64,000 nt of DNA from positions 1,398,001 through 1,462,000 of the forward strand of contig NZ_CP132910.1 of NCBI RefSeq assembly GCF_030846775.1, in the 5' to 3' direction. The stretch is from Geothrix sp. 21YS21S-2. GTDB lineage: Bacteria; Acidobacteriota; Holophagae; Holophagales; Holophagaceae. Each line of letters starts with the position of its first letter. Position 1 is the stretch's first letter. The notes under the pieces are model-generated. The model made no database searches, was not told the DNA's origin, and saw nothing but the letters and a program-made list of their open reading frames with translations. The position numbers and the translations under genes are program-made. This document shows positions 54,180 through 62,558 of the stretch, in pieces.

Positions 54180-54928
54180 GAAGGTTCTGGCCCGTACTGC
54201 TTCTCCTTCTCCTGGCCGGCGCGGCCCTCCACGCCCAGCAGGCCCCCGCGAGCCTGCCCAGCGTGACCGTCGACTTCGGCAAGGCCCCCCAGGGACCGGC
54301 CCTGAGCGCCACCCTCCAGGCGGTGCTGCTCCTGACGGTGCTCACCCTGGCGCCCACCATCCTCATGACCACGACCTGCTTCATCCGCATCATCATCGTG
54401 CTGGGCTTCATGCGCCAGGGCATGGGCACGGCCTCCACCCCCAGCAACCAGGTGCTGATCAGCCTGGCCCTGGTGCTCTCCTTCTTCATCATGGCGCCCG
54501 TGGGGCGCGAGATAAACACCACCGTCCTGCAGCCCCTGAACCGCAACGAACTCACGGTGGACCAGGCCCTGGACAAGGCCGCCGCCCCCCTGAAGGTCTT
54601 CATGCTCAGGCACACCCGGAAGAAGGACATCGGCCTGTTCCTGGGCATCGCCAAGGCGCCCACGCCCCAGACCAAGGCCGACGTCCCCATGGAGGTACTC
54701 ATGCCGGCCTTCCTCATCTCGGAGCTCAAGACGGCCTTCGAGATCGGCTTCATGATCTTCCTCCCGTTCCTCATCGTGGACATGGTGGTGGCCTCCATCC
54801 TGCTGAGCATGGGCATGATGATGCTGCCGCCGGTGGTCATCTCCCTGCCGTTCAAGATCCTGCTCTTCGTGATGGTGGACGGGTGGTACCTCATCGTGGG
54901 CTCGCTGGTGCGCGGGTTCACGGGCTGA
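54176..54928 (+). CDS. fliP: Flagellar export gate protein FliP
   Basis: FliP is a core export-gate subunit (SctR homologue). The 250-aa protein has a cleavable signal peptide (FWPVLLLLLLAGAALHAQ) and hydrophobic segments with conserved LTLAPTILMTTTCFIRIIIV, GFMRQGMGTASTPSNQVLIS and LALVLSFFIMAPV. Its end contains MPAFLISELKTAFEIGFMIF, LPFLIVDMVVASILLSMGMM and PPVVISLPFKILLFVMVDGW. GTG 54176, preceded by GGGGGAG, overlaps the fliO stop. The next gene, fliQ, follows in 13 nt. Confidence 0.97.
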   Translation: MRRFWPVLLLLLLAGAALHAQQAPASLPSVTVDFGKAPQGPALSATLQAVLLLTVLTLAPTILMTTTCFIRIIIVLGFMRQGMGTASTPSNQVLISLALVLSFFIMAPVGREINTTVLQPLNRNELTVDQALDKAAAPLKVFMLRHTRKKDIGLFLGIAKAPTPQTKADVPMEVLMPAFLISELKTAFEIGFMIFLPFLIVDMVVASILLSMGMMMLPPVVISLPFKILLFVMVDGWYLIVGSLVRGFTG

Positions 54929-54941
54929 TGGAGAAGAGAGC

Positions 54942-55220
54942 ATGAACGAACTCGTCATCGTCGACATCGCCCGGGACGCCCTGAGGACGGCCCTCTACGT
55001 CGCCGGGCCCGCCCTCATCGTCTCCATGATCGTGGGCCTGTCCATCTCCGTCTTCCAGGTGGTCACCAGCCTGCAGGACCAGACCGTGGCCTTCGTGCCC
55101 AAGGTCGTGGCCGTCATGGCCACCGTGGTGCTGTGCTTCCCCTGGATGATGCGGCTCCTGCTCCACTTCACCACGCGCATGTTCACGGAGTGGAACGGCG
55201 TCATCAAGGCGCTCAACTGA
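54942..55220 (+). CDS. fliQ: Flagellar export gate protein FliQ
   Basis: This small export-gate subunit (SctS homologue) of 92 aa has two membrane helices (ALYVAGPALIVSMIVGLSIS and VVAVMATVVLCFPWMMRLLL). The conserved loop VFQVVTSLQDQTVAFVPK lies between them. The stop and the fliR start overlap as TGATG (55218-55222), consistent with balanced synthesis of the gate subunits. Confidence 0.97.
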   Translation: MNELVIVDIARDALRTALYVAGPALIVSMIVGLSISVFQVVTSLQDQTVAFVPKVVAVMATVVLCFPWMMRLLLHFTTRMFTEWNGVIKALN

Positions 55221-56011
55221 TGCCCTCCCTCCTCGGGAACCCCGCGCTCTGGGTCTTCACCCAGGCCAGGGTCCTCGTGTTCATGCTCACCATCGTGCGG
55301 CTCACCGGGCTCCTGGCCACGATGCCGGGCTTCGGGCAGGCGCGGGTGGTCCTCCAGGCCCGGGTGGCCCTGGTGGTGCTCCTCGCCGCGATCATCACCC
55401 CCCTGGCGGGCGCCCCCCGGGCGCCGGTGGAGACCATGTGGGACCTCACCGGGGTCATGGTCACCGAGCTTGCCGCGGGGCTCCTCATGGGCCTGGCCGT
55501 GAGCTGGATCGTGGACATGGTCTCCTTCGCCGGCCAGCTCATGGACACCCAGATGGGGTTCTCCTTCGTGCAGTTCCTGGATCCCGTGAGCGCGCACCCC
55601 GTGGCCGTCTCGGGATCGCTGCTCAACCAGGTCACGATGCTCCTCATCCTCGTCTCGGGCCTCCACCACCAGATGATCCGGGCCCTGGTGGAGAGCTACC
55701 GCATCCTCCCCATGGGCGGGACCCTCGCCGTCAATCCGCAGCTGGTGGTGGTCCTGATGGGCCAGATCCTCGTGAAGGGCTTCCAGCTGGCCTTTCCGGT
55801 GCTCTTCACGCTCTTCATCGTCGACTTCATCGCGGGCATCGCGGGCAAGTTCATGCCCCAGCTCCACCTGATCACCCTCACGTTCCCGCTGAAGATCGCC
55901 ATTGGCCTCATCCTCCTGGGCATCATCCTGCGGGAGTTCTCCCCCTGGGTCGGGCCCCTCCTGGAGGCCGCGCCCCGGGAGGCCCTGCGGCTGCTGGTGA
56001 GCCATGGCTGA
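55220..56011 (+). CDS. fliR: Flagellar export gate protein FliR
   Basis: FliR (SctT homologue) is the fourth gate subunit. The 263-aa protein has several hydrophobic helices: VLVFMLTIVRLTGLLATMPG, ARVALVVLLAAIITPLAGAP and MVTELAAGLLMGLAVSWIVD. It has the conserved FAGQLMDTQMGFSFVQFLDP and the late FPVLFTLFIVDFIAGIAGKF with MPQLHLITLTFPLKIAIGLI. It starts inside the fliQ stop and overlaps flhB by 8 nt. Confidence 0.97.
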   Translation: MPSLLGNPALWVFTQARVLVFMLTIVRLTGLLATMPGFGQARVVLQARVALVVLLAAIITPLAGAPRAPVETMWDLTGVMVTELAAGLLMGLAVSWIVDMVSFAGQLMDTQMGFSFVQFLDPVSAHPVAVSGSLLNQVTMLLILVSGLHHQMIRALVESYRILPMGGTLAVNPQLVVVLMGQILVKGFQLAFPVLFTLFIVDFIAGIAGKFMPQLHLITLTFPLKIAIGLILLGIILREFSPWVGPLLEAAPREALRLLVSHG

Positions 56012-57059
56012 TCCCTCAAGGACCGAGAAGGCGACACCCAAACGCAGGCAGAAGGCCAAGGAGGAAGGCTCGATCCTCCGCGTGGCGGACCTGGACGCCA
56101 CGATCATGCTCTGGGCCAATTTCTTCCTCTTCCTGTCCCTGGGCGCGGCCACCGTCGGCGGGCTCGCCGCCTCCATGACCTTCATCCTCAGGAAGTCCGG
56201 GCAGGCCGGCTTCCTCGTGGAGAACAACCTCCATGCCCTGGCGCTCAGCCTGCTCCAGATGGTCGGCAGGATCCTGGGCCCCTTCCTGGTGGCCAATTTC
56301 CTCCTGGCCCTCGCCAACCAGTTCATGCAGCACGGCTTCAGCTTCCACATGAAGCTCCTGGTCCCGAAATTCAACAAGCTCAACCCCGCCTCGGGCTTCA
56401 AGAAGCTGTTCTCCCCCCAGTCCGTGGCCAACCTCCTCAAGAGCATCCTGAAGTTCCTCATCGTGGCCTGGGTGGCCTACCTGGTGGTCGTGCCGCGCCT
56501 CCCCGCCATCCTGGCCACCATGACCTACCCCATGGCCCAGGCGCTGGAGTACTTCCGGCAGACCATCTTCCTGCTCTACCGCGACATCATGCTCGTGATG
56601 ATCGCCCTGGCCGCGGGGGACTTCCTGTACCAGCGCCACCAGCACGAGGAGGGCATGAAGATGACCAAGCAGGAGGTGAAGGACGAGGCCAAGGACTCCG
56701 AAGGCAACCCGGAGATCAAGGGCAAGCAGAAGTCCCTGATATTTGCCGCGGCCATGCGCCGGATCATGTCCAAGGTCCCCAAGGCCTCGGTGGTCATCAC
56801 CAACCCCACCCACTTCGCCGTGGCCCTGCGCTACGACCCCACCACCGCCGCCCCCATCCTCGTGGCCAAGGGCGTGGACCACCTCGCCCTCAAGATCCGG
56901 GAGCGGGCCAAGGAGTCCGGGGTGCCCATCGTGGAGAACCCGCCGCTGGCCCGGGCCATCTACCACAACGTGGACCTGGACAAGCCCATTCCGGGCGAAC
57001 TCTACCAGGCCGTGGCCCAGGTGCTGGCCTATGTGTACCGCCTCAAAGGCGCCGCATGA
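56004..57059 (+). CDS. flhB: Flagellar export switch protein FlhB
   Basis: FlhB controls the switch from rod/hook to filament export. The 351-aa protein starts with the basic RTEKATPKRRQKAKEEGSIL, has four membrane helices, and a cytoplasmic domain with the self-cleaving NPTH motif at residues 267-270 (VVITNPTHFAVALRYDPTTA) followed by VAKGVDHLALKIRERAKESG and ENPPLARAIYHNVDLDKPIP. It overlaps fliR by 8 nt. After the stop, CCTAAT/ATTAGG (57064-57079) forms a short palindrome with an A-tract, which is not a terminator on this strand. Confidence 0.97.
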   Translation: MADPSRTEKATPKRRQKAKEEGSILRVADLDATIMLWANFFLFLSLGAATVGGLAASMTFILRKSGQAGFLVENNLHALALSLLQMVGRILGPFLVANFLLALANQFMQHGFSFHMKLLVPKFNKLNPASGFKKLFSPQSVANLLKSILKFLIVAWVAYLVVVPRLPAILATMTYPMAQALEYFRQTIFLLYRDIMLVMIALAAGDFLYQRHQHEEGMKMTKQEVKDEAKDSEGNPEIKGKQKSLIFAAAMRRIMSKVPKASVVITNPTHFAVALRYDPTTAAPILVAKGVDHLALKIRERAKESGVPIVENPPLARAIYHNVDLDKPIPGELYQAVAQVLAYVYRLKGAA

Positions 57060-57142
57060 GGGCCTAATCAATATTAGGAAAAAAAAACTTGGGTCCGCGC
57101 CGTCCCCATCCGAAACAATAGATATAGCTTCGGTGAACCCAC

Positions 57143-57775
57143 GTGCCACCCCCCATCATCCCATCCCATCTCCCCCCCCAGCGCCTCCTCCTGGTGGATG
57201 ACGACCTCATCCTCCTGGAGACCCTGCAGGAACTCCTGACGGCCGAAGGCTTCTTGGTGACCCCCGCCTCCTCCGGCGAAGAGGCCGACGACCTCCTTGG
57301 CAAGGCGCATCCGCCCTACGATCTTGTACTTACAGACCTGGTCATGCCCGGCAAGACCGGCATGGACGTGCTCAGGGCCGCCCTGGCCCGGAACCCCAGC
57401 TGCACCGTCCTGGTGCTCAGTGGTTACGGCACGGTGCGGGAGGCCACGGAGGCCATGGACAAGGGCGCCTACGGCCTCGTGAACAAGCCCCTCCAGATCG
57501 AGGCTTTCCGGCAGACCCTCCGGCGCATCGTGGAGCGGGCCCACCTCATCCGGGAGCGGGACGACCTCAAGGTCCGGGTGCGGGAGCTGGAGGAGCGCAT
57601 CGGCCGGCTGGAAGCCATCCAGGGCCGCATGGAGATGCTGGCCCAGCGCATGGACCCCCGCACCCCCGAATCGGGCAGCCTCCAGCTGCTCAAGGACCTC
57701 CGGGCCAAGGGCGTCCTGGACCAGGAGCGGTTCGATGCCGCCCGCAAGGCCCTCCTGGCGGGGTGGAAGCCGTGA
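57143..57775 (+). CDS. Receiver-domain protein with coiled coil and SHOCT-like tail
   Basis: The 210-aa protein has a full receiver domain: RLLLVDDDLILLETLQELLT, phospho-Asp in LVLTDLVMPGKTGMDVL, the Thr/Ser switch region VLVLSGYGTVREATEAMDKG and Lys in YGLVNKPLQIE. No DNA-binding or enzymatic output follows. Instead there is a coiled coil (ERDDLKVRVRELEERIGRLE) and a short SHOCT-like end (LLKDLRAKGVLDQERFDAAR). GTG 57143 is the only useful start, with a weak ribosome site. It lies just after flhB and overlaps the TPR gene (GTGA), suggesting a link to motility or assembly. Confidence 0.85.
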   Translation: MPPPIIPSHLPPQRLLLVDDDLILLETLQELLTAEGFLVTPASSGEEADDLLGKAHPPYDLVLTDLVMPGKTGMDVLRAALARNPSCTVLVLSGYGTVREATEAMDKGAYGLVNKPLQIEAFRQTLRRIVERAHLIRERDDLKVRVRELEERIGRLEAIQGRMEMLAQRMDPRTPESGSLQLLKDLRAKGVLDQERFDAARKALLAGWKP

Positions 57776-59532
57776 GAGGCCTCACCGCCGCCCTCCTGGT
57801 GGTGGCCCTTGCCGCGGGCGCGGCGGAACCCAAGGCGCCCAAAGGGCGCATGACGGATGAACAGGCCGAGACCCTGGCGCGCCAGGCCATGGCCTCCAGC
57901 GACGAGAAGTTCCAGCGCAAGGTCCTGGACCAGCTGGACGGCTTCCATTTCAAGAGCACCTACGCCAAGGAGCGGGAGACGGTCCTCTTCGCCCAGGGCT
58001 TCCTCCAGGACCGCCTGGGCGATACCGCCCGCGCTGCCGTCTCCTTCCACAAGCTCGAGGCCACCTGGCCCAACTCCTCCTTCCTGCCCGAGGCCCAGCC
58101 CGCCATGGCCCAGGCCGCCCTGGACCACGGCCGGCCCAAGGAGGCCGAGTCCCGCCTCAACAAGGCCCTGGGCGCCGACCTCCCGACCGAGACGCTGCGC
58201 CGGTGCCAGGAGATGTACCTGTGGTGCCTGGCCGACCAGGGCCGGGCCGCCGAGGGCCTCGACACCGTGCGTTCCCTCAAGCCGCTGGGAACCGCCAAGC
58301 CCACCGAGAAGGGCCTGGTGGGCATCATGGAGGCCCTGTGCGCCGGGGAGAAGCGCTCCGAGGCCGAAGGCGTCCTGGCCGACTACCGCAAGCTCTATCC
58401 CCGGGGCGCCTACCTTACCCGCCTGAACCTGGCCTGGGGCAAGCTCCTGGGCACCACGGGCGATTCCCGCAACGCCGCCAAGACCTTCCAGAAGCTCATC
58501 GAGGACAAGCCCGCCTCCCCCGAGGCCGACGAGGCCCGCATGGCCCTCGCCACCCTGCTGTCGGACGGCTCCCTGCCGCCCAAGGACGCCGAGGGCTACC
58601 CCGACGCCCAGGCCCTCCTGGCCCGGGTGAAGAAGGCCGGGGGCAAGGAGGACGCCACCCGCAGGGCCCTCATGATCAATCTGCGCATCGCGGTCAAGGA
58701 GGGCCACTGGCAGGCCGCCCTGGACACGGTGGGCCAGTTCCGGGCCGCCAAGCCCCTTCCGGGCGAAGCCAAGCCCGTGGCCGACCTGCGGGCCGAGGCC
58801 GTGCGGGGCCTCGTCCGGGAGTGCCTGGAGAAGAAGGAGCCCCAGCGCCTCCTGCCCGTCCTGGACGCCGAGAGCATCCTCTCCCTCACCCCCGCCCAGC
58901 GCGTCGAACTCTCGCGCGCCCTGGCCCGCAAGGGCCTGCCCGAGGCATCCCGCGCCATGGCCCGCGCCGTCCCCGCCAAGGAGCAGCCCGCCCTGGCCAA
59001 GGCCGCCCTGGAGGGCCTGGGCGCCGGCACGGATCCCGAGGCCACCCTGGCGCTGCTCCCCGCCAAGGCCGAAGGCCCCCATGAAAGCCTTCTGCGCGCC
59101 CAGGCCACCGTCTCCCTGCGCCAGTGGAAGGAGGCCCGCCCCGCCCTCCTCAAGGCCCGCCCCGGCCCCGAGCGCATCCAGGCCCTCATGCTCTACCTCT
59201 GCCGCCCCCTGGAGGAGGGGGAGAAGGCGGAGGCCCGCGCCAAGGACATCGAGTCCTGGCAGGCCCGGGCCCCCGAGAAGGGCCCGGACAGGGAGCCCCT
59301 GGTCCTCCTGGCCGCGGACCACAAGGCCCGCGCCGGCGAGTGGCGGGCCGCCCTGGCGCTGTACCCCGTCAATCCCACCGAGGCCAACCGCGGCTGGGTG
59401 GCCCTCATGCGGGCCACCTGCCAGGCTAGGCTGGGCCAGCAGGAAACCGCCCTGGCGACCTTGAAGGAGGCCCGGGAGGTGGCCGGGTTCAAGAACGAGC
59501 GGACCTCGCTGGAGAAGCGCCTGGGGCTCTGA
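57772..59532 (+). CDS. Exported TPR-repeat protein
   Basis: The 586-aa protein has a signal peptide (GLTAALLVVALAAGAAEPKA) and then about 550 residues of helix pairs typical of TPR/Sel1-like repeats, for example ERETVLFAQGFLQDRLGDTA, GRPKEAESRLNKALGADL, SRNAAKTFQKLIEDKPASPE and RLGQQETALATLKEAREVAG. It is rich in Ala, Lys and Glu. A role as a periplasmic scaffold is likely, but no partner is known. GTG 57772 overlaps the stop of the receiver gene, so they are probably co-translated. Confidence 0.82.
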   Translation: MRGLTAALLVVALAAGAAEPKAPKGRMTDEQAETLARQAMASSDEKFQRKVLDQLDGFHFKSTYAKERETVLFAQGFLQDRLGDTARAAVSFHKLEATWPNSSFLPEAQPAMAQAALDHGRPKEAESRLNKALGADLPTETLRRCQEMYLWCLADQGRAAEGLDTVRSLKPLGTAKPTEKGLVGIMEALCAGEKRSEAEGVLADYRKLYPRGAYLTRLNLAWGKLLGTTGDSRNAAKTFQKLIEDKPASPEADEARMALATLLSDGSLPPKDAEGYPDAQALLARVKKAGGKEDATRRALMINLRIAVKEGHWQAALDTVGQFRAAKPLPGEAKPVADLRAEAVRGLVRECLEKKEPQRLLPVLDAESILSLTPAQRVELSRALARKGLPEASRAMARAVPAKEQPALAKAALEGLGAGTDPEATLALLPAKAEGPHESLLRAQATVSLRQWKEARPALLKARPGPERIQALMLYLCRPLEEGEKAEARAKDIESWQARAPEKGPDREPLVLLAADHKARAGEWRAALALYPVNPTEANRGWVALMRATCQARLGQQETALATLKEAREVAGFKNERTSLEKRLGL

Positions 59533-59544
59533 GGAAGATCCCTT

Positions 59545-59760
59545 CTACCCCTCCCCCTCCAGGTACCCGGGATCCTCGATCTCCACCAGCTCACCCGCCT
59601 CCAGCCGGGCCCGCTGGTCCTCCGTGAGCGCCAGCTCCTTCCACCGCGGATCGATCCGGGAATTGAAGAAGTGCACCGACGCCTCGCCGTCCTCGTAGGC
59701 TTCCCGGGACGTCCAGAGGTGCGCCCACCCGATGGTGTTGATCCGCGCGAAGACTTTCAC
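59545..59760 (-). CDS. Small conserved-looking protein, 71 aa
   Basis: The peptide KVFARINTIGWAHLWTSREA and then EASVHFFNSRIDPRWKELAL followed by LTEDQRARLEAGELVEIEDP has a coherent, acidic soluble composition. No family is recognised. It begins at GTG 59760, one base after the amidase stop, and is the last gene of the cluster that runs from the PP2C gene. It is convergent with the TPR gene (12-nt gap). Confidence 0.6.
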   Translation of the reverse strand: MKVFARINTIGWAHLWTSREAYEDGEASVHFFNSRIDPRWKELALTEDQRARLEAGELVEIEDPGYLEGEG

Positions 59761-59761
59761 G

Positions 59762-61420
59762 TCAGCTCCGGTAGAAGGCCTTCACCGCGTTCACCACGGC
59801 CTCGGCGTAGCGTTCCCGGAAGGCGGGGTCCTTGAGGTTCTCCACGTCGTCCTCGTTGGTGAGGTTGGCCACCTCCACGAGCACCTTGGTGGCCGCGGCG
59901 TTGTAGCGGATGACGGCGGGGACGAAGCTCTTGCCGGAGCGCTGGATGACGTTGCGGATGGGGCGGTTGCCGTGGACGGGGAGGTCGTCGAGGCCCAGGG
60001 CCTTCAGGAGGGCCTCGGCGAAGAGGCGGCTGCGGGCCTCGGACTGCAGCCGCTCCCGGGCGGAGAAGGCCACGCGGGAGCCGACCTTCATCTCCTTCAC
60101 CCGGGCGGCGCGGCGGTCGCCCAGGGCGAAGCTGGAGGGCACGCCCGACGCCCCGGGCACGTAGACCATGGTGCCCCGGGCCGAGGGGTGGAGGCTGTCG
60201 GCGTGGAAGCTGATGAAGAGCGTCTTCCGTGCGTCCCCGGTGCGGCAGAAGCCCGCGAAGAGGTCGTTGGCCAGCACCCAGCGCAGGTGCACGCTCACGG
60301 CGTTGGGGCTCTCTCCGTCGTTGGCGAAGGGCGGCGTGGTGAGGATCTCGGCGTCGGAAGTCGGGCGGGTGATGCTCTCGCGCACCTTGAAGCCGATGCT
60401 GGGGTAGCGGATGGTGCTGGACACCACGGCCTCCGTGTCCTGCTCCAGGAGCCTGCGCACGCGCATGGCGATGTCGTAGACGAAATCGGACTCCCAGGCC
60501 CCGTTGGCGGCGGCGCCCTTGTCCACGCCCCCGTGGCCGGCGTCCAGGACGATGCGGATGCCCTTGAGCCGGGGGCCGGCCTCCGCCACGGTGGTGCGCC
60601 GCACCTCGGCGCGCACCTCGCGCTCCTCGGCCAGGGCCACCGAACCTTCGGCCTGGAAGGGGTCGGCCAGGAGCTCCTGGGGGATCTTGATGACCTGGCC
60701 GGGCTGGATGGCCCGCACCTCCTCGATGCCGCTGCGCCTGGCGATGGCCAGCGCCAGGTCGTTCACGCCCTTGGGGTCCACCTGGTCCGTGTAGCGCATC
60801 ACCACGGCCGTGTAGAGGGCCTCGCCCTTGCGCAGGTGGTAGGCGGCGAACTTGCCCTGGCGGTCCTCCCCGAAGGTGAGCAGCGCGCGGTAGGCGGCCA
60901 CCCGCGCCTCGTCGTCCAGGCCGTCCTCGGGCTGGCTGCGGTCCACCTTGGCCTGGCCCCTGCCGCCCAGCTCCCGGGCCAGGAGGGTGCGGGGGATCAC
61001 CCACACGTCGCCCAGCCGCAGCTTCTCGGGACGGGCCGGGTTGGCGGCCTGGAGCTTGTCGTAGTGCTGGCCGTGGCCCACGAAGAGCGCGGACATGAGC
61101 CACACGGACTCCAGCTCGGGCCAGCGCACCTTGTGGCGCACTTCGGTCGTGGTCCAGCGGTCCTCGGGGAACAGGGCGTGGAGGGCCCAGAGCCTGCCTT
61201 CGGGCGTGAGGTCGAAGTAGGAGGCCCAGGGGCCGCTGCGGACCGTCAGGAACTTCCGGGGAAGGCGCGTGGCCTCGACCTGGACCCCCTGCCGGAAGGC
61301 GAGGCGGATCCGGGCGGAGCCGCCCTTGGGGAGCCTGGCCTTCACCTCCGCCGTGGCCGGGGCCGCCTGGGCCACGATGCCTGCGACGGCGGCGAAGGCA
61401 AGCGCCTTCAGCCCTCCCAT
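59762..61420 (-). CDS. N-acetylmuramoyl-L-alanine amidase (Amidase_3) with LysM-like domain
   Basis: The 552-aa exported enzyme (signal LKALAFAAVAGIVAQAAPAT) cuts the amide bond between MurNAc and the stem peptide. A LysM-like region lies near 215-310 (YHLRKGEALYTAVVMRYTDQ, then AIQPGQVIKIP). The zinc amidase has IVLDAGHGGVDKGAAANGAW with His, FISFHADSLHPSARGTMVYV with the second His, and ATKVLVEVANLTNEDDVENL with the catalytic Glu. Length is larger than AmiC because of the N-terminal part. It starts 13 nt inside the upstream gene. It may act in cell separation. Confidence 0.9.
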   Translation of the reverse strand: MGGLKALAFAAVAGIVAQAAPATAEVKARLPKGGSARIRLAFRQGVQVEATRLPRKFLTVRSGPWASYFDLTPEGRLWALHALFPEDRWTTTEVRHKVRWPELESVWLMSALFVGHGQHYDKLQAANPARPEKLRLGDVWVIPRTLLARELGGRGQAKVDRSQPEDGLDDEARVAAYRALLTFGEDRQGKFAAYHLRKGEALYTAVVMRYTDQVDPKGVNDLALAIARRSGIEEVRAIQPGQVIKIPQELLADPFQAEGSVALAEEREVRAEVRRTTVAEAGPRLKGIRIVLDAGHGGVDKGAAANGAWESDFVYDIAMRVRRLLEQDTEAVVSSTIRYPSIGFKVRESITRPTSDAEILTTPPFANDGESPNAVSVHLRWVLANDLFAGFCRTGDARKTLFISFHADSLHPSARGTMVYVPGASGVPSSFALGDRRAARVKEMKVGSRVAFSARERLQSEARSRLFAEALLKALGLDDLPVHGNRPIRNVIQRSGKSFVPAVIRYNAAATKVLVEVANLTNEDDVENLKDPAFRERYAEAVVNAVKAFYRS

Positions 61421-61950
61421 GGCACTTCTTCGCCGGAGATGCCGGCCAGGGATCCGCGGATCCACTCCCGCATGGTCTCCGCCATGCCCTCGGGATCCTG
61501 CGCCCGGGCCTCCAGGAACGCCTGGAAGCGCCGCTCCAGGTGGGACGTGCCCTCCTCGAGCAGGAAGAGCCGGTCCGCGATGCGGCCCTGGGGGTCCTTG
61601 GCCTGGGTCGGGGGGAGCTTCATGGTGCTGATCTCCAGCCCCGCGGCGCCCAGGGTGAAGGTCCACTCCATGTCGCCGGACAGGAGGCGCACCTTGGCCT
61701 TGGCCGGGCGCATGCCCCGGGACAGCGCCTCGAAGGCCTCGCGGCTCTCGGCGGGGTTGCCCTTGCGCAGGCTCAGCTCCTTGACGTCGCCGCTTTCGGT
61801 GACCAGCTGCATGGCGTCGTCCACGAAGCAGGCGGATTGGTCCCCGTCCAGCCCGCTGACGCCGCCTTCCTTGAGGCCGCGCATCCAGAGCCAGAGCAGG
61901 AACTCCTCGCCGAGGAACCGGCCCTGTTCAATGAGTTCCATGGGTTTCAT
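61408..61950 (-). CDS. RdgC-associated protein of unknown function
   Basis: The 180-aa soluble protein reads LIEQGRFLGEEFLLWLWMRG near its start, later SRGMRPAKAKVRLLSGDMEW and FTLGAAGLEISTMKLPPTQA. From memory, proteins with an FLGREFLTWLW motif are often encoded next to short RdgC-like proteins in Deltaproteobacteria; this pair matches that arrangement. No catalytic motif is visible. Its ATG overlaps the RdgC-like stop (ATGA, 61947-61950), so the two proteins are probably made in similar amounts and may work together. Confidence 0.7.
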   Translation of the reverse strand: MKPMELIEQGRFLGEEFLLWLWMRGLKEGGVSGLDGDQSACFVDDAMQLVTESGDVKELSLRKGNPAESREAFEALSRGMRPAKAKVRLLSGDMEWTFTLGAAGLEISTMKLPPTQAKDPQGRIADRLFLLEEGTSHLERRFQAFLEARAQDPEGMAETMREWIRGSLAGISGEEVPWEG

Positions 61951-62558
61951 GCATTCTCCAGCGTGAGGTCGAGGGGATCGAGGGCCATGAGGGAGTCCAC
62001 CGAGATGTGGGGCAGCATGCGCCCGGCGAGAAGCAGGGGCGCCAGGGGCTGCAGCTCCAGGCCGAAGGACTTGATGAAGAGCTCGAAGAGGGCGGACTGG
62101 GTCTTGGAGGAGGAGGCGGTGGTCCAGAGCATGCCTCCCTTGAGGTCCCAGGCCACTTCGGCCACCTTGGGGGTGGGCAGCACCTTGAGCAGCAGGTCCA
62201 CCTTCACCTCCTCGGCCAGGGACGTGCGGGCCTCGCGGCCCACGAAGGCCAGGTCCTTCTCCTTCTGCAGGGTCTGCAGCCGCAGGTCCACCTGGGCCTT
62301 CAGGAGGGCGCCGGGCACCTTGCGGGAGTCGATGCGCAGGCCGAAGACCGCGAAGCGCTCCTGGATCACCCAGTCCCGGTCGGGGGGCAGGATGAGGAGG
62401 TTGCGCCAGTCGCACCAGCCCATGCGCTCCTCCTCGAGGCCGTCCTCGAAGGGCCGGAAGCAGTGCTGGCTGAGGCCCTCGTGGAGCTCCTGCTCGGAGG
62501 GGACGGGCCCCAGGACCAGGAAGCGCCTGAGGGATAGGGTTCCTTGGATAAGGCTCAT
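61947..62558 (-). CDS. Short RdgC-like protein
   Basis: The 203-aa protein matches the RdgC family: FGLRIDSRKVPGALLKAQVD, DLAFVGREARTSLAEEVKVD and LLLKVLPTPKVAEVAWDLKG, then GMLWTTASSSKTQSALFELF and IKSFGLELQPLAPLLLAGRM. E. coli RdgC (about 300 aa) is a ring-forming double-strand DNA-binding protein that inhibits RecA loading; this short version has the N-terminal and central parts. It starts in the stop of the PP2C gene and overlaps its partner gene downstream. RecA/RecO control is a reasonable guess only. Confidence 0.78.
   Translation of the reverse strand: MSLIQGTLSLRRFLVLGPVPSEQELHEGLSQHCFRPFEDGLEEERMGWCDWRNLLILPPDRDWVIQERFAVFGLRIDSRKVPGALLKAQVDLRLQTLQKEKDLAFVGREARTSLAEEVKVDLLLKVLPTPKVAEVAWDLKGGMLWTTASSSKTQSALFELFIKSFGLELQPLAPLLLAGRMLPHISVDSLMALDPLDLTLENA

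Noticed and set aside
57064-57090. Terminator after flhB
   Set aside because: CCTAAT/ATTAGG is followed by A bases on + and preceded by T bases on -, so it has no T-tract in the right place on either strand.
61408-62558. Single rdgC gene broken by a frameshift
   Set aside because: The ATGA overlap is clean, both proteins have good ends, and the same two-gene arrangement is remembered from Deltaproteobacteria, so two genuine genes are more likely than a break.
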